A stretch of DNA of 64,000 nucleotides from Nitrospira tepida (GCF_947241125.1 NZ_OX365700.1:124001-188000), one strand, 5' to 3'. Counted from the stretch's first letter, positions 34,057 through 42,452 are shown. Translations and numbers: made by a program. Notes: generated by a model not told the origin, from the letters alone.

Positions 34057-35286
34057 ATGAGCGACGTGGTGGAGGCGGTTTATCGCTCGGAGTCGCGCCA
34101 GGTGCTCGCAACGTTGATCCGATTACTCGGCGATTTTGACACGGCCGAGGAGGCGCTGCACGAGGCCTTCGCCGCGGCCGTGGAACAATGGGCGCGGGAC
34201 GGCCTGCCGGCCAATCCCCGCGCCTGGCTGGTCTCGACCGGCCGCTTCAAGGCGATCGACGGTCTGCGCCGGCGGGCTCGATTCGATGCCTCGCTGTCGG
34301 AACTGGCAAAACAACTGGAAACCAGCACCGATGACGCCGCCGAATGGGACGACGAGCACGTCGAAGACGACCGGCTGCGGTTGATCTTTACCTGTTGCCA
34401 CCCGGCCCTGCCGCCGGAGTCCCAAGTGGCCATGACCTTGCGGGAGGTCTGCGGCCTCACGACCGAAGAGATCGCCCGGGCCTTTCTCACGAAGCCGGCC
34501 ACGATCGCCCAGCGGATCGTGCGGGCCAAGGCCAAGATCCGAGACGCGCGCATTCCGTACGTCGTGCCGTCGGAGCGCGATCTCCCGGACCGGCTGGAGG
34601 CGGTGCTCCGGGTCGTCTACCTGGTGTTCAACGAGGGGTACAGCGCGTCGTCGGGCGGGTCGCTCACGCGGCACGATCTGTCGGGCGAGGCGATCCGCCT
34701 GGGACGGGTGCTGATTGCTTTGCTCCCGGAGCCGGAAGCGATGGGCCTTCTGGCGATGATGTTGCTGCAGGATTCCCGGTGCGCGGCACGCACCTCTCCG
34801 ACGGGCGACCTGATTCTGCTGGAGGAGCAGGACCGCTCCCTGTGGAATCGCGAGCAGATTGCCGAAGGGGTCTCGCTGGTGGAACGGGCGCTGTCCGCTC
34901 CCCGCATCGGGCCCTACAGCATCCAAGCGGCGATCGCCGCGGTGCATGCCCAGGCCCCCAGCGCCGCTGCCACGGATTGGGCGCAGATCGTCGGCCTCTA
35001 CGACCTGCTGATGCAGGCGGAACCGTCGCCGGTGATCGAGTTGAACCGGGCGGTCGCGGTGGCGATGCGCGACGGCCCCTCGGCCGGACTGGCCATCATC
35101 GACGCCGTCCTCGCGCGCGGCGATCTCGCGAACTATCACCTCGCGCATTCCGCGCGGGCGGATCTCTGCCGGCGGCTGGAGAAGACGGCGGACGCCAGAG
35201 CTGCTTACGAACGCGCCCTTTCGCTCACGCAGCAGGAACCGGAGCGGCGCTTTCTCCAGCGGCGGCTGAGCGAGCTAAAGGACTGA
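34057..35286 (+). CDS. ECF42-type RNA polymerase sigma factor with C-terminal TPR-like extension
   Basis: 409 residues. Sigma region 2 spans VEAVYRSESRQVLATLIRLLGDFDTAEEALHEAF, region 4 is SQVAMTLREVCGLTTEEIARAFLTKPATIAQRIVRAK (landmarks). After that comes the DUF6596-like core (LPDRLEAVLRVVYLVFNEGYSAS) and a long helical tail with IELNRAVAVAMRDGPSAGLAIID and YHLAHSARADLCRRL. This long C-terminal extension and its association with YciI/DGPF genes identify ECF42. No anti-sigma gene is adjacent, as usual for the group. Upstream in-frame starts (GTG 33994, GTG 34033) are possible; 34057 fits the family N-terminus. Confidence 0.93.
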   Translation: MSDVVEAVYRSESRQVLATLIRLLGDFDTAEEALHEAFAAAVEQWARDGLPANPRAWLVSTGRFKAIDGLRRRARFDASLSELAKQLETSTDDAAEWDDEHVEDDRLRLIFTCCHPALPPESQVAMTLREVCGLTTEEIARAFLTKPATIAQRIVRAKAKIRDARIPYVVPSERDLPDRLEAVLRVVYLVFNEGYSASSGGSLTRHDLSGEAIRLGRVLIALLPEPEAMGLLAMMLLQDSRCAARTSPTGDLILLEEQDRSLWNREQIAEGVSLVERALSAPRIGPYSIQAAIAAVHAQAPSAAATDWAQIVGLYDLLMQAEPSPVIELNRAVAVAMRDGPSAGLAIIDAVLARGDLANYHLAHSARADLCRRLEKTADARAAYERALSLTQQEPERRFLQRRLSELKD

Positions 35287-35354
35287 GAGGGGAGTCGTAG
35301 GGCGATAGGGCGCTAGATGGAGAAGCGCGAAGAGTTCAGCCATGCGCGCAACGA

Positions 35355-35525
35355 TCAGTTATTGGGCATGCGATCCACCACCCGGTCCCATTCCTTGATG
35401 GCTGGTTTGACATGGTGGTTGAGATGGGTCAGGGCTGCATAAAGCCGCCCTTCATACTCATCCCGTTTCTCGTGTGTGGGGGAAAGAGATTTCAAGATCG
35501 CCGTCAGTCCTCGATTCTTAATCAT
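35355..35525 (-). CDS. Small hypothetical protein
   Basis: 56 residues, ATG at 35525: a basic N-terminus (MIKNRGLTAILKSL) followed by a helical, charged stretch ending in EWDRVVDRMPNN. It overlaps the end of the equally unknown frame upstream by eight bases, which suggests a two-gene unit. No family recognised. The region between the sigma factor and the alkA gene is otherwise empty. Confidence 0.4.
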   Translation of the reverse strand: MIKNRGLTAILKSLSPTHEKRDEYEGRLYAALTHLNHHVKPAIKEWDRVVDRMPNN

Positions 35526-35709
35526 GGCGCTTCCCTTTCCTGAGTCGCCGCGTCAAGTTCTCCACGGTCAATTCCCACGCTTTAATCTCGACTGTCCAAT
35601 GTCGGATGAGACTCAAATTAGGAGTCGTACGCTGACGTTCGAGGACAATCTTGATCTGATGATCCGTGATCCGCTGCTCTGTAACGCAAACCGTACCGTT
35701 GTTTCTCAA
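35518..35709 (-). CDS. Small hypothetical protein
   Basis: 63 residues from a TTG at 35709 with the pattern ITDHQIKIVLERQRTTPNLS and TVEIKAWELTVENLTRRLRK, mostly helical and basic at the end. No family recognised. Support comes only from the overlap with the next small frame and the absence of any other gene here. Confidence 0.35.
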   Translation of the reverse strand: MRNNGTVCVTEQRITDHQIKIVLERQRTTPNLSLIRHWTVEIKAWELTVENLTRRLRKGKRHD

Positions 35710-35882
35710 ACGATGTCAACGGCACTTGCCTATCTCACGCCGTACTCAGCTTAAGAAACCCGGTCTGGTGATCAGTCACACTCCCGATTGCGCGCCGGCA
35801 CCTCGTCTGGTTCTATCCTTCTGTGGATCTGTGGTTGTCATGTCCGAAAATGGCGAGCAGGCGTCGTCTCGCCCTGTCTATA

Positions 35883-37253
35883 ATGACACCCATGACGCTC
35901 GATGCCGCTACCTGCTACCGGGCTCTGCGGGCGCGCGATGCGCGCTTCGACGGACGATTCTTCGTCGCCGTGTCGTCCACGCGCATCTACTGCCGTCCCA
36001 TCTGCACGGTGAAGCCGCCGCGGCCCGAGCACTGCCGTTTCTATCCGAGCGCCGCCGCGGCTGAAGTGGCCGGCTTTCGGCCCTGCCTGCGCTGCCGGCC
36101 CGAGCTGGCGCCGGGCAATGCCAGCGTGGACGCGACGACGCGCGTGGCCCAGGCTGCGGCCAGCTTGATCGAAGACCGGACGCTCGAGGCTGAAGGGCTG
36201 GCGGCCATCGCGGGGCGCCTCGGCATTACCGACCGGCACTTGCGGCGCGCATTCAGCGCCGAGTTCGGCGTATCGCCGATCGAGTTTGCGCAAACCCAAC
36301 GTCTGCTCCTTGCGAAGCGCCTGCTCACCGACACCGGCCTGCCGGTCACGGAAATTGCGTTCGCCAGCGGCTTCGGCAGCGTACGGCGCTTCAACGCCCT
36401 GTTCAAACAGCGCTATCGCCTGCAGCCTGCACAGTTGCGCCGGCGCCTGAACGGCGAGGCCGTACATATTGGCGACGTCTTGAACTTCGAACTGAGCTTC
36501 CGCCCACCCTATGATTGGCCGGCGGTCAGTGCGTTTCTTGGCGCGCGGGCGATTGCCGGCGTCGAGATGTTCGAGGGAACCTGCTACCGGCGGACGGCGC
36601 GCATAGCATCGGCGGGTCAGGATTACTTCGGGTGGATAGAGGTAGGGTTGTCGGCGAATAAGCCGGCATTGCGGGTCGCTGTGTCTGCGTCGCTCGCTTT
36701 GGTGCTGCCGCCGGTGCTCTCGCGGGTCAAGGCGCTCATGGACCTGTCCTGCAATCCGGCTGAGGTGGCGGCGGCGCTGGGCCGGTTGGCATCGCGCCGT
36801 CCCGGTCTGCGCGTCCCCGGAGCGTTCGACGGATTCGAAGTGGCGGTGCGCGCGATTCTTGGACAACAAGTCGCGGTGGCCGCGGCGCGGACGCTGGCTG
36901 GCCGCTTTGCGGCCGCGCTCGGCGATCCGATCGAGACGCCGTTTGCTGCGCTCACGATAGTATTTCCCACCGCGGCGCGCGTGGCCGACGGCGACCTCAT
37001 GCTGCTGCCCAACGCCGATCTCGACGCCACGCTGGAGCGATTGCGCGCGCTGCAGGGCGTCGGCGAGTGGACGGCGCAGTACATCGCCATGCGGGCGCTC
37101 GCCTGGCCCGATGCGTATCCCCACACGGATCTCGGCGTGATGAGAGCGCTGGGCGAGAGGGATGCGCGCCGCGTCCTCGAAGCCGGTGAAGCCTGGCGGC
37201 CATGGCGCGCTTATGCCGTGATGCACCTCTGGAATGCAATGACACAGGAGTGA
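35883..37253 (+). CDS. alkA: Ada N-terminal domain fused to AlkA DNA-3-methyladenine glycosylase
   Basis: 456 residues. Residues 1-80 are the Ada zinc domain (IYCRPIC, and FRPCLRC near the end), where one cysteine accepts methyl groups from phosphotriesters. Next is an AraC-type HTH (LEAEGLAAIAGRLGITDRHLRRAF, IDEFAQ-like IEFAQTQRLLLAKRL). From about 200 on comes the AlkA N-terminal domain and the helix-hairpin-helix GPD glycosylase core (LRALQGVGEWTAQYIAMRALAWPDAYPHTDLGVMRAL, with the catalytic Asp in HTDLG). It senses alkylation, activates transcription and removes alkylated bases. Start codon 35883 or 35892 cannot be decided. The ogt gene follows directly. Confidence 0.93.
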   Translation: MTPMTLDAATCYRALRARDARFDGRFFVAVSSTRIYCRPICTVKPPRPEHCRFYPSAAAAEVAGFRPCLRCRPELAPGNASVDATTRVAQAAASLIEDRTLEAEGLAAIAGRLGITDRHLRRAFSAEFGVSPIEFAQTQRLLLAKRLLTDTGLPVTEIAFASGFGSVRRFNALFKQRYRLQPAQLRRRLNGEAVHIGDVLNFELSFRPPYDWPAVSAFLGARAIAGVEMFEGTCYRRTARIASAGQDYFGWIEVGLSANKPALRVAVSASLALVLPPVLSRVKALMDLSCNPAEVAAALGRLASRRPGLRVPGAFDGFEVAVRAILGQQVAVAAARTLAGRFAAALGDPIETPFAALTIVFPTAARVADGDLMLLPNADLDATLERLRALQGVGEWTAQYIAMRALAWPDAYPHTDLGVMRALGERDARRVLEAGEAWRPWRAYAVMHLWNAMTQE

Positions 37254-37255
37254 CC

Positions 37256-37741
37256 ATGTCCTACTACGACTACTATCACAGCCCCCACGGGCGCATGTTG
37301 CTGGTTGCCGACGATAGGGCGCTGACAGGCGTCTACTTCGCCGGGCAGAAGTATCAGCCGCGTATCGAACGGGATTGGGTGAGGGATGGGCGGCATGCGC
37401 CGATACGGCAGGTAAAGCATGAATTGGAGGAATATTTCGCCGGCAAGCGCAGACGCTTTACCGTCAAGGTCGCGCCGCGCGGCACGCCGTTCCAGCGCGC
37501 GGTGTGGAAGGCGATCGCCGGCGTCGGGTTCGGCAGGACCATTCCCTACGCGGAACTGGCGCGCCGCGCCGGCCGTCCGGGCAGTGCGCGCGCCGCTGGC
37601 GCGGCCACCGGCCGCAACCCGATCGGCATCATCGTCCCCTGTCACCGTATCGTCGGCTCGAACGGCGCGCTCACCGGCTACGCGGGCGGCTTGGCGAAAA
37701 AGCGCGCGCTCCTGGCGCTGGAAGGACGAGCCCAGCTCTAG
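37256..37741 (+). CDS. ogt: Methylated-DNA--protein-cysteine S-methyltransferase
   Basis: 161 residues. The active-site motif IIVPCHRIVGSNG has the acceptor Cys 129. FQRAVWKAIAGVGFGRTIPYAELA (landmark, about 79-102) is the DNA-binding helix-turn-helix with the arginine finger region. It transfers the methyl group of O6-methylguanine to itself in a suicide reaction. CAGGAG precedes the ATG, which is two bases after the alkA stop codon. Together the two genes contain all parts of Ada, split between two proteins. Confidence 0.95.
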   Translation: MSYYDYYHSPHGRMLLVADDRALTGVYFAGQKYQPRIERDWVRDGRHAPIRQVKHELEEYFAGKRRRFTVKVAPRGTPFQRAVWKAIAGVGFGRTIPYAELARRAGRPGSARAAGAATGRNPIGIIVPCHRIVGSNGALTGYAGGLAKKRALLALEGRAQL

Positions 37742-37753
37742 TCCGCCGCTCCC

Positions 37754-38125
37754 TCAACCGGGTTTCCGCCGATGAATCGTGATGGAATTGCCATCCGGAT
37801 CGGACACGACAGCCATGTGGCAGACCGGCGTCTCCAACGGCTCGAGGCGGAACGTGCAGCCGCTTGACCGCAGGCGCGCGACCGCGGCTTCGAAATCCTC
37901 CACTTCGAGACCGACCGATCCGCCGCCGGGAGAAGGCTTCCAATCAGGAGCCATGTTGCCGATCGCGAGCGTGCCGGGCCCGATGTCGTACTCGACGAAC
38001 CCGGTGTCTCCTGTCCCGAAGAACCGGGATTCTTTCAATCCCAGCACCTCTTCGTAGAACCGGCGAGCCCGGCTCAGGTCCGTGACCGGATAGCAGGTAA
38101 AGGCGATTTCTGTAATTTTCATCAT
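37754..38125 (-). CDS. VOC family protein
   Basis: 123 residues. ITEIAFTCYPVTDLSRARRFYEEVLGL opens the fold and CHMAVVSDPDGNSITIHRRK closes it, with the typical VYGNMAP-like loop as AIGNMAPDW. Metal positions are partly conserved (His at the end, no clear Glu at the first). GGAGG lies five bases before the ATG at 38125. It is the last gene of a three-gene minus-strand operon with the WYL regulator. Confidence 0.9.
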   Translation of the reverse strand: MMKITEIAFTCYPVTDLSRARRFYEEVLGLKESRFFGTGDTGFVEYDIGPGTLAIGNMAPDWKPSPGGGSVGLEVEDFEAAVARLRSSGCTFRLEPLETPVCHMAVVSDPDGNSITIHRRKPG

Positions 38126-38151
38126 CCTGTCCTCCGTGTCTTCCTAATTCG

Positions 38152-38862
38152 TTAGCCCTCCGGATCGAACTCGGAGAGCGGTACCGCATGGGTAGCCTCG
38201 AGCCATCGCAAATAGTCGATCAGGCGCTTGCCCGGCACATCCTGAAAGCATGTGTCGAGGATCTGTAGCCCGCTCATGCGGTCCAGGCGAAAACTGCGAA
38301 AGTCGCGACGCAGTTCGCACCAAGCCAACATCGTCCAAGTGCTCCCCCAGAAGAAGACCCCGAGCGGCCACACCACACGCCTCGTTTCCCTGTTCTCGGC
38401 ATCCTTGTAGTCAAGCTGCACGCGACGCTTGTCGTTGGCGGCCGAAATGACGCTGTTGAGATGCGGCTCGCGGGCTCGCTCACGCCGAGGCACATAGACA
38501 GGACTCTTCGACATGTCCGCGGCAACGGTGCCGGGCAAGACACTCCGGATTTTGGCCATCGCAGAGATCGCGGCGGAAGAGAGCGGCGCCTCGGTGTTGG
38601 CGTACACAAAGCGGAGCCCCAGCTCAATAGTGGTCAATTCCGTGCGATCGAACATCAATGGCGGGAGATCGAGTTTACGCCGCAGCACATAACCGACGCC
38701 TGCCTCTCCTTCGATCGGCGTGCCGGACCGAATGAGATCATTGATATCTCGATAGACCGTCCGCTTGGAAACGTCCAGCCTGGCTGCCAGCCACTCCGCC
38801 GTGGTCAGCGGCCGCGAGCGCAGGTACTGCACGATCTGAAACAGCCGGTCTGCCCGTCGCAT
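38152..38862 (-). CDS. YafY-type transcriptional regulator (HTH plus WYL domain)
   Basis: 236 residues. The DeoR-like winged helix (RRADRLFQIVQYLRSRPLTTAEWLAARLDVSKRTVYRDI, landmark) covers about 1-60. The WYL ligand-binding domain lies at about 130-200 (DKRRVQLDYKDAENRETRRVVWPLGVFFWGSTWTMLAWCELRRDFRSFRLDRM). WYL regulators sense small molecules or single-stranded DNA. It is flanked in the same operon by an ABM-like and a VOC gene; it probably controls this operon through the palindrome upstream at 39274. Confidence 0.93.
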   Translation of the reverse strand: MRRADRLFQIVQYLRSRPLTTAEWLAARLDVSKRTVYRDINDLIRSGTPIEGEAGVGYVLRRKLDLPPLMFDRTELTTIELGLRFVYANTEAPLSSAAISAMAKIRSVLPGTVAADMSKSPVYVPRRERAREPHLNSVISAANDKRRVQLDYKDAENRETRRVVWPLGVFFWGSTWTMLAWCELRRDFRSFRLDRMSGLQILDTCFQDVPGKRLIDYLRWLEATHAVPLSEFDPEG

Positions 38863-38875
38863 GTGTTAGGAGCGC

Positions 38876-39214
38876 CTAGACGATTCGACCGCCATACCGC
38901 CTGACCGCCTGGAAGAGGGTGACTCCGTGGTCGAGGTCATGGTGATCTTCGGTGACCATGTAGGCGAAGTATCGTGCGCAGGCCTCGCTCGATGCAACCT
39001 GCTTCATGGCCTGCTTCGCGTGGGCGGCCGATTGCCAAAACACGATATCAGTCCACCGCCTGCGATCTGTTTTCAGGAGCATGCGTCCGAGATAGCCATC
39101 GGTCTTGGCGAGAAACTCTGTCTCCAACTGATCCGAGGCCGCCAACAGCGTCTCTTCGGGGATGCCGTCAGCAAGGGTGAAGGGTGCCAACTCGACAGAA
39201 AATGTAGGGGTCAT
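38876..39214 (-). CDS. Antibiotic-biosynthesis-monooxygenase-like (ABM, ferredoxin-fold) protein
   Basis: 112 residues. The pattern VELAPFTLADGIPEETLLAASDQLETEFLAKTDGYLGRML followed by WTDIVFWQSAAHAKQAMKQV is a dimeric alpha/beta barrel as in ABM and EthD-like proteins. No cofactor is implied by the fold. AGGAGGG precedes the ATG. It is the first gene of the operon with WYL regulator and VOC protein; such trios often handle quinones or reactive aldehydes (inference). Confidence 0.75.
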   Translation of the reverse strand: MTPTFSVELAPFTLADGIPEETLLAASDQLETEFLAKTDGYLGRMLLKTDRRRWTDIVFWQSAAHAKQAMKQVASSEACARYFAYMVTEDHHDLDHGVTLFQAVRRYGGRIV

Positions 39215-39273
39215 GGTTGCCCTCCTCTCAGGCTTAGCCGGAACATTCCGGTGTTGCCATCGTAGCGGAGGGC

Positions 39274-39295
39274 TGCTGACAGCATCCTGTCAGCA
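39274..39295. promoter_or_regulatory. Palindromic operator upstream of the WYL operon
   Basis: TGCTGACAG and CTGTCAGCA form a perfect 9-bp inverted repeat around CATC, 60 bases upstream of the first gene of the minus-strand operon. The size and position fit the binding site of the operon's own YafY-type regulator. Confidence 0.6.
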
Positions 39296-39584
39296 ATGTC
39301 GCAGAGTGAACCGGAACGGCTGGTTCTGAAAGAACAGCCTCGCCCTTGTACGGCCGACCGAGTGTATCATCACGGTTCAGCCGATAGCCGAAACAGTCGT
39401 CCCGGCCGAGGCGGCGGCGTTGGACAAACTGAAAGTCCGGCCGCACAGAAAACCGGTGCGCACGGCTGTTATCGACGAGTGGATCGACCGGGACGGCCGA
39501 CGGCGCCGAGGCGGTTGGCGCTGATGGTCTCCGTGAACGTCAATCGATTGCCGAACGAGCAATGGGTGCCCCCACGCGGGGCCT

Positions 39585-39629
39585 GGGGACTGACACCCTT
39601 CACCGCGTCTGCGCGTGGTGTCTGTCCCC
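39585..39629. repeat. GGGGAC-TGACACC inverted repeat (hairpin repeat)
   Basis: GGGGACTGACACC at 39585-39597 is inversely matched, with one mismatch, by GGTGTCTGTCCCC at 39617-39629. The loop contains a second short palindrome. Similar GGGGAC/GTCCCC hairpins are widespread bacterial intergenic repeats. The rest of the non-coding stretch 39215-39809 holds no gene I can support. Confidence 0.6.
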
Positions 39630-39778
39630 ATCCCGAACCCTGCCCGCCATACCAAGCTTCGCTTGAACCGCCGCGTTCGATCATCTCGCGGCGGAAGGCC
39701 CTTTCTCTCCGACTTCGCATGCTAGCTCGTCGTAGCCGGGGCACCGGTGCTCTTTGACCGCAACAGGTCGCAGGGCGA

Positions 39779-39812
39779 TTGCAGTAGAAGCGTTCATGAA
39801 TGATGTGGGTTA
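39779..39812. mobile_element. Single end of the MITE-like element family
   Basis: GATTGCAGTAGAAGCGTTC followed by ATGAATGATGTGGGTTA resembles the right end of the element at 30740-30953 (ATTGCAGCAGAAGTGCTC, ATGAATAATGCGGGCTA). No opposite end is visible, so it is a remnant. Its last three bases form the stop codon of the response regulator gene on the minus strand. Confidence 0.65.
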
Positions 39813-40433
39813 GTGGGGCTTTGCGCCGCAGGCGGCACAGAGGGCCTGGCTGAACGTGAGGTCCGGGTTGGCGAGGAGATAGCCCTCCAGTCTTGGGAGG
39901 GAGGCGGGGTTGCTGTGGAGTGTCTTGCAAGTCGGACAGACGTGGAGGAGTTTACACAGCATGGTGAGTGTCTCGATGGTCCGGTTCATGTCTTCGACCG
40001 TCTTGGTGAGGTCCCGTTCCCATGCCTTGCGGGCATCGATCTCCTCTTTCAGCCGCAGCGCGAGTCTGACTCGCGCCACCAACTCGACGCGGTCCACCGG
40101 TTTGCAGATATAGTCGGTCGCGCCCGCCTCAAAGGCCTTCGGGAGGAAGCTCGTCTTGTCTCTCACCGTGACCATCAAGATCGGAACGTCCTGGAGCTGT
40201 GAACTGCCCTTGATGCGGCGGCAGGCTTCGATGCCGTCCACTTCCGGCATGGCGATATCCATGAGAATCAGATCAATTGCGGACGCCTTCGCGGCAGATG
40301 ACGCAAGGCCGAGTTTGGCGAACGCTTCCTCGGCGGAGCGTACGGCCAGGACGTCTCGATAGCCGGCCTCCCTGAGCATGCTTTGAATGAGCAGTCGCGC
40401 ATCCGGTGAGTCGTCAACGAGGAGTATGCTCAT
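39810..40433 (-). CDS. Response regulator with C-terminal cysteine motifs
   Basis: 207 residues. The receiver domain has the acidic pair VDDSPD (Asp 7, 8), phospho-acceptor Asp 59 in LILMDIAMPEVDG and Lys 111 in CKPVDR. From 125 to 160 follows a coiled coil, then CPTCKTLHS and QALCAACG. This tail matches the CxxC...FSHGxCPxC ending common after receiver or PAS domains, here in degenerate form; it may bind zinc. There is no DNA-binding domain. The stop codon lies in a repeat end, so the C-terminus may be altered. Confidence 0.92.
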   Translation of the reverse strand: MSILLVDDSPDARLLIQSMLREAGYRDVLAVRSAEEAFAKLGLASSAAKASAIDLILMDIAMPEVDGIEACRRIKGSSQLQDVPILMVTVRDKTSFLPKAFEAGATDYICKPVDRVELVARVRLALRLKEEIDARKAWERDLTKTVEDMNRTIETLTMLCKLLHVCPTCKTLHSNPASLPRLEGYLLANPDLTFSQALCAACGAKPH

Positions 40434-40828
40434 GGGGCATGGCCTCGGGGGTCATGGTTGGGACAAGAGATGAAGGTCGCGCAGCTTCTCCAAGTTCCCA
40501 AGCATAGTGGAAACGACGAATTCGGCAAAGGGAATCCGTGATTGCCGTGACGCTGCCTCAGAAAAGCGTCGAGACACGCCGACTGTCAGCAACCTCCAAC
40601 GAGCGGAGAGATAGTGGACGGCGCTGGAGGGAAGGCAGGGGACCCTATGAGCCGAGACAGAACGCCGGCAGGCGGGGCCGGCGCAAGCGCTTGAACGCCG
40701 ATGTCACGATTCGCTCAGCTGATTATGGCAGGGCTCCACATTATATAGTGGGCCTTTTCGAGCCTTCCCCTACATTCGGCCCATATTCCAGGCCGCTTAA
40801 ATTTCTTTCCCGCATACGTGACATGACC
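40434..40828. other. Intergenic stretch without recognisable gene
   Basis: Nearly 400 bases between the divergent response regulator and YciI genes. No frame shows family features. The ECF42-type promoter follows at 40829. Confidence 0.4.
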
Positions 40829-40854
40829 TGTCGATTTGGGGCCCCGCGAACGAC
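40829..40854 (+). promoter_or_regulatory. Predicted ECF42-type promoter (TGTCGA-N16-CGAC)
   Basis: TGTCGA at 40829-40834 and CGAC at 40851-40854, 53 bases before the first YciI gene of the cluster. Confidence 0.65.
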
Positions 40855-40907
40855 TAGATGATGCGGGCGGCCGGTCCGGCGGGAGTCAGGAGCAAGGAGC
40901 CAGAACC

Positions 40908-41255
40908 ATGAAGTACCTGTGCCTGATCTATGAGGAGGAAGCGAAGCTGCGCGCCCTGTCCAAGGCCGAACTGGATGCGCTCATGGTGGAGCATGTTGCC
41001 GTCACCGCCGACATCCAGAAGAGCGGCCATTACCGCTGCGGCGAAGTCTTGCAGCCGGCAGACAGAGCCGCGACCGTGCGGGTTCGAAGCGGCATCGTCT
41101 TCACCACCGACGGGCCGTTAGCCGCAACCAAGGAGCAACTTGGCGGCTTTTACCTGATCGATGCGCGGGATCTGAATGAGGCCATCCAGGTGGCCGCGAA
41201 ATTGCCGTCGGCGCGGCTGGGCACGATCGAGGTGCGGCCGGTGTTGGAGGTGTAG
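40908..41255 (+). CDS. YciI/DGPF family protein
   Basis: 115 residues. MKYLCLIYEEEAKL starts the ferredoxin-like fold, TTDGPLAATKEQLGGFYLIDARDLNEAI carries the DGP(F/L) signature, and GTIEVRPVLEV ends it. Family members have a conserved His-Asp pair proposed as catalytic, but no reaction is proven for the DGPF branch. AAGGAGC precedes the ATG. It is the first gene behind an ECF42-type promoter. Confidence 0.93.
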   Translation: MKYLCLIYEEEAKLRALSKAELDALMVEHVAVTADIQKSGHYRCGEVLQPADRAATVRVRSGIVFTTDGPLAATKEQLGGFYLIDARDLNEAIQVAAKLPSARLGTIEVRPVLEV

Positions 41256-41370
41256 CAGTTGCATTGAGATCGAGAGACAACGCACCATGGGGAAACAGTT
41301 CCCCTCCCCCCGGCGCGTCGATCGGACACTACGGGTGGCACATCCTGCACATATTGATGGAGGCCTTCGC

Positions 41371-41739
41371 ATGAAATACCTGTTGTTGATTTACGGCGAC
41401 GAGCTGGCGTTGAGCGAGACCGAGCGGCAGGACTGTTACGCGGAATCCATGCAGCTCGCGCGGGATCTTCACTCGAACGGACAATATCTGGGCGCGAACC
41501 CGTTGCATCCCACCGCGATGGCGACCACCGTTCGGGTGCGCGACGGCAAACGGCTCGTGACCGACGGTCCGTTCGCGGAGACGCGCGAACAACTCGGCGG
41601 CTATTTCCTCATCGAGGCCAAGGATCTCGACGAGGCGATCGCTGTCGCCGCGCGGATTCCCATGGCGCGCAAGGGGACGGTCGAGGTCAGGCCGGTCATC
41701 GAGATCCCGGGGCTGCCCGCCGACGCGAGACAACCATGA
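41371..41739 (+). CDS. YciI/DGPF family protein
   Basis: 122 residues: MKYLLLIYGDELAL, LHPTAMATTVRVRDGK, VTDGPFAETREQLGGYFLIEAKDLDEAI and GTVEVRPVIEI. It is the most canonical of the five copies. GGAGG precedes the ATG. The 115-base gap after the previous YciI gene has no motif of its own, so it probably shares that transcript. Many ECF42 loci have such tandem copies. Confidence 0.94.
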   Translation: MKYLLLIYGDELALSETERQDCYAESMQLARDLHSNGQYLGANPLHPTAMATTVRVRDGKRLVTDGPFAETREQLGGYFLIEAKDLDEAIAVAARIPMARKGTVEVRPVIEIPGLPADARQP

Positions 41740-41811
41740 AGCCGTCCGAGGCCCATCAGCGGCATTCGTCAACCGCCATTCGTCATGCGCAAGGTTTTGA
41801 GTGAGGAACGA

Positions 41812-41838
41812 TGTCGATTGTGCGGCTGCTCTTTCGAC
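41812..41838 (+). promoter_or_regulatory. Predicted ECF42-type promoter (TGTCGA-N17-CGAC)
   Basis: TGTCGA at 41812-41817 and CGAC at 41835-41838, 39 bases before the YciI start at 41878. The site is symmetric, so the motif also reads in the minus direction. Confidence 0.65.
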
Positions 41839-41877
41839 AAGTCGGTGTATCGACGAATTGCTATAGAGGGAGGAACT

Positions 41878-42303
41878 ATGAGCACGTCAACGCCTCAAGC
41901 CGATTTTCTATTGCTCTTTCGCGGCACGGATTGGGAAAGGCGTCTGTCGCCGGAACAATTTGAGCAGTTCGTGTCCGACTGGAGTCATTGGTTCGAGCGC
42001 CTGAAGCAGGAGGGCAGGTGCACAGGCGGGCATCCATTGCATCTTGAGGGCAAGCTCGTTTCCGGCAAGCATGGCCGAATCGTCACCGACGGTCCGTTCA
42101 CTGAATCCAAGGAAGCCATTGGCGGCTACTTTTATCTTCGGGTCGCCAATATCGATGAGGCGGTGGAAATCGCCAAACAGTGTCCTGGACTCGAATACGG
42201 CTGCGTCGTGGAAGTCCGGCCCGTGGCCGAGAGGTGCACGGACAGAAGGCGCGCATCGGAACAGGCGACGAGCCGCGATCTGCTCGCTCACACGGCGGGG
42301 TAA
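41878..42303 (+). CDS. YciI/DGPF family protein
   Basis: 141 residues, more divergent than its neighbours: FLLLFRGTDWERRLSPEQFEQFVSDWSHWFERL, then IVTDGPFTESKEAIGGYFYLRVANIDEAVEIAK and VVEVRPVAE. The C-terminal tail of about 20 residues (RCTDRRRASEQATSRDLLAH) is not part of the fold. GGGAGG precedes the ATG. It starts a transcription unit that includes the propeller, MoaD-like and TrmO genes. Confidence 0.92.
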   Translation: MSTSTPQADFLLLFRGTDWERRLSPEQFEQFVSDWSHWFERLKQEGRCTGGHPLHLEGKLVSGKHGRIVTDGPFTESKEAIGGYFYLRVANIDEAVEIAKQCPGLEYGCVVEVRPVAERCTDRRRASEQATSRDLLAHTAG

Positions 42304-42452
42304 AGGGCGCGAGCGGAGACGGTCGACAGCGGGACCGCCGTGCGGCGGATGTTCCGGTTTGCGGCTGAGCCCGCCTGCGCGAGATCCGGACGATCGCGCA
42401 TATCGAAAACTACCGGCTGAATGAGGCCGTGCATCATGCAAAGGAGAAGACC

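Noticed and set aside
39296-39757. 153-codon plus-strand frame in the repeat-rich gap
   Set aside because: It runs through a hairpin repeat and has no ribosome site or family feature.
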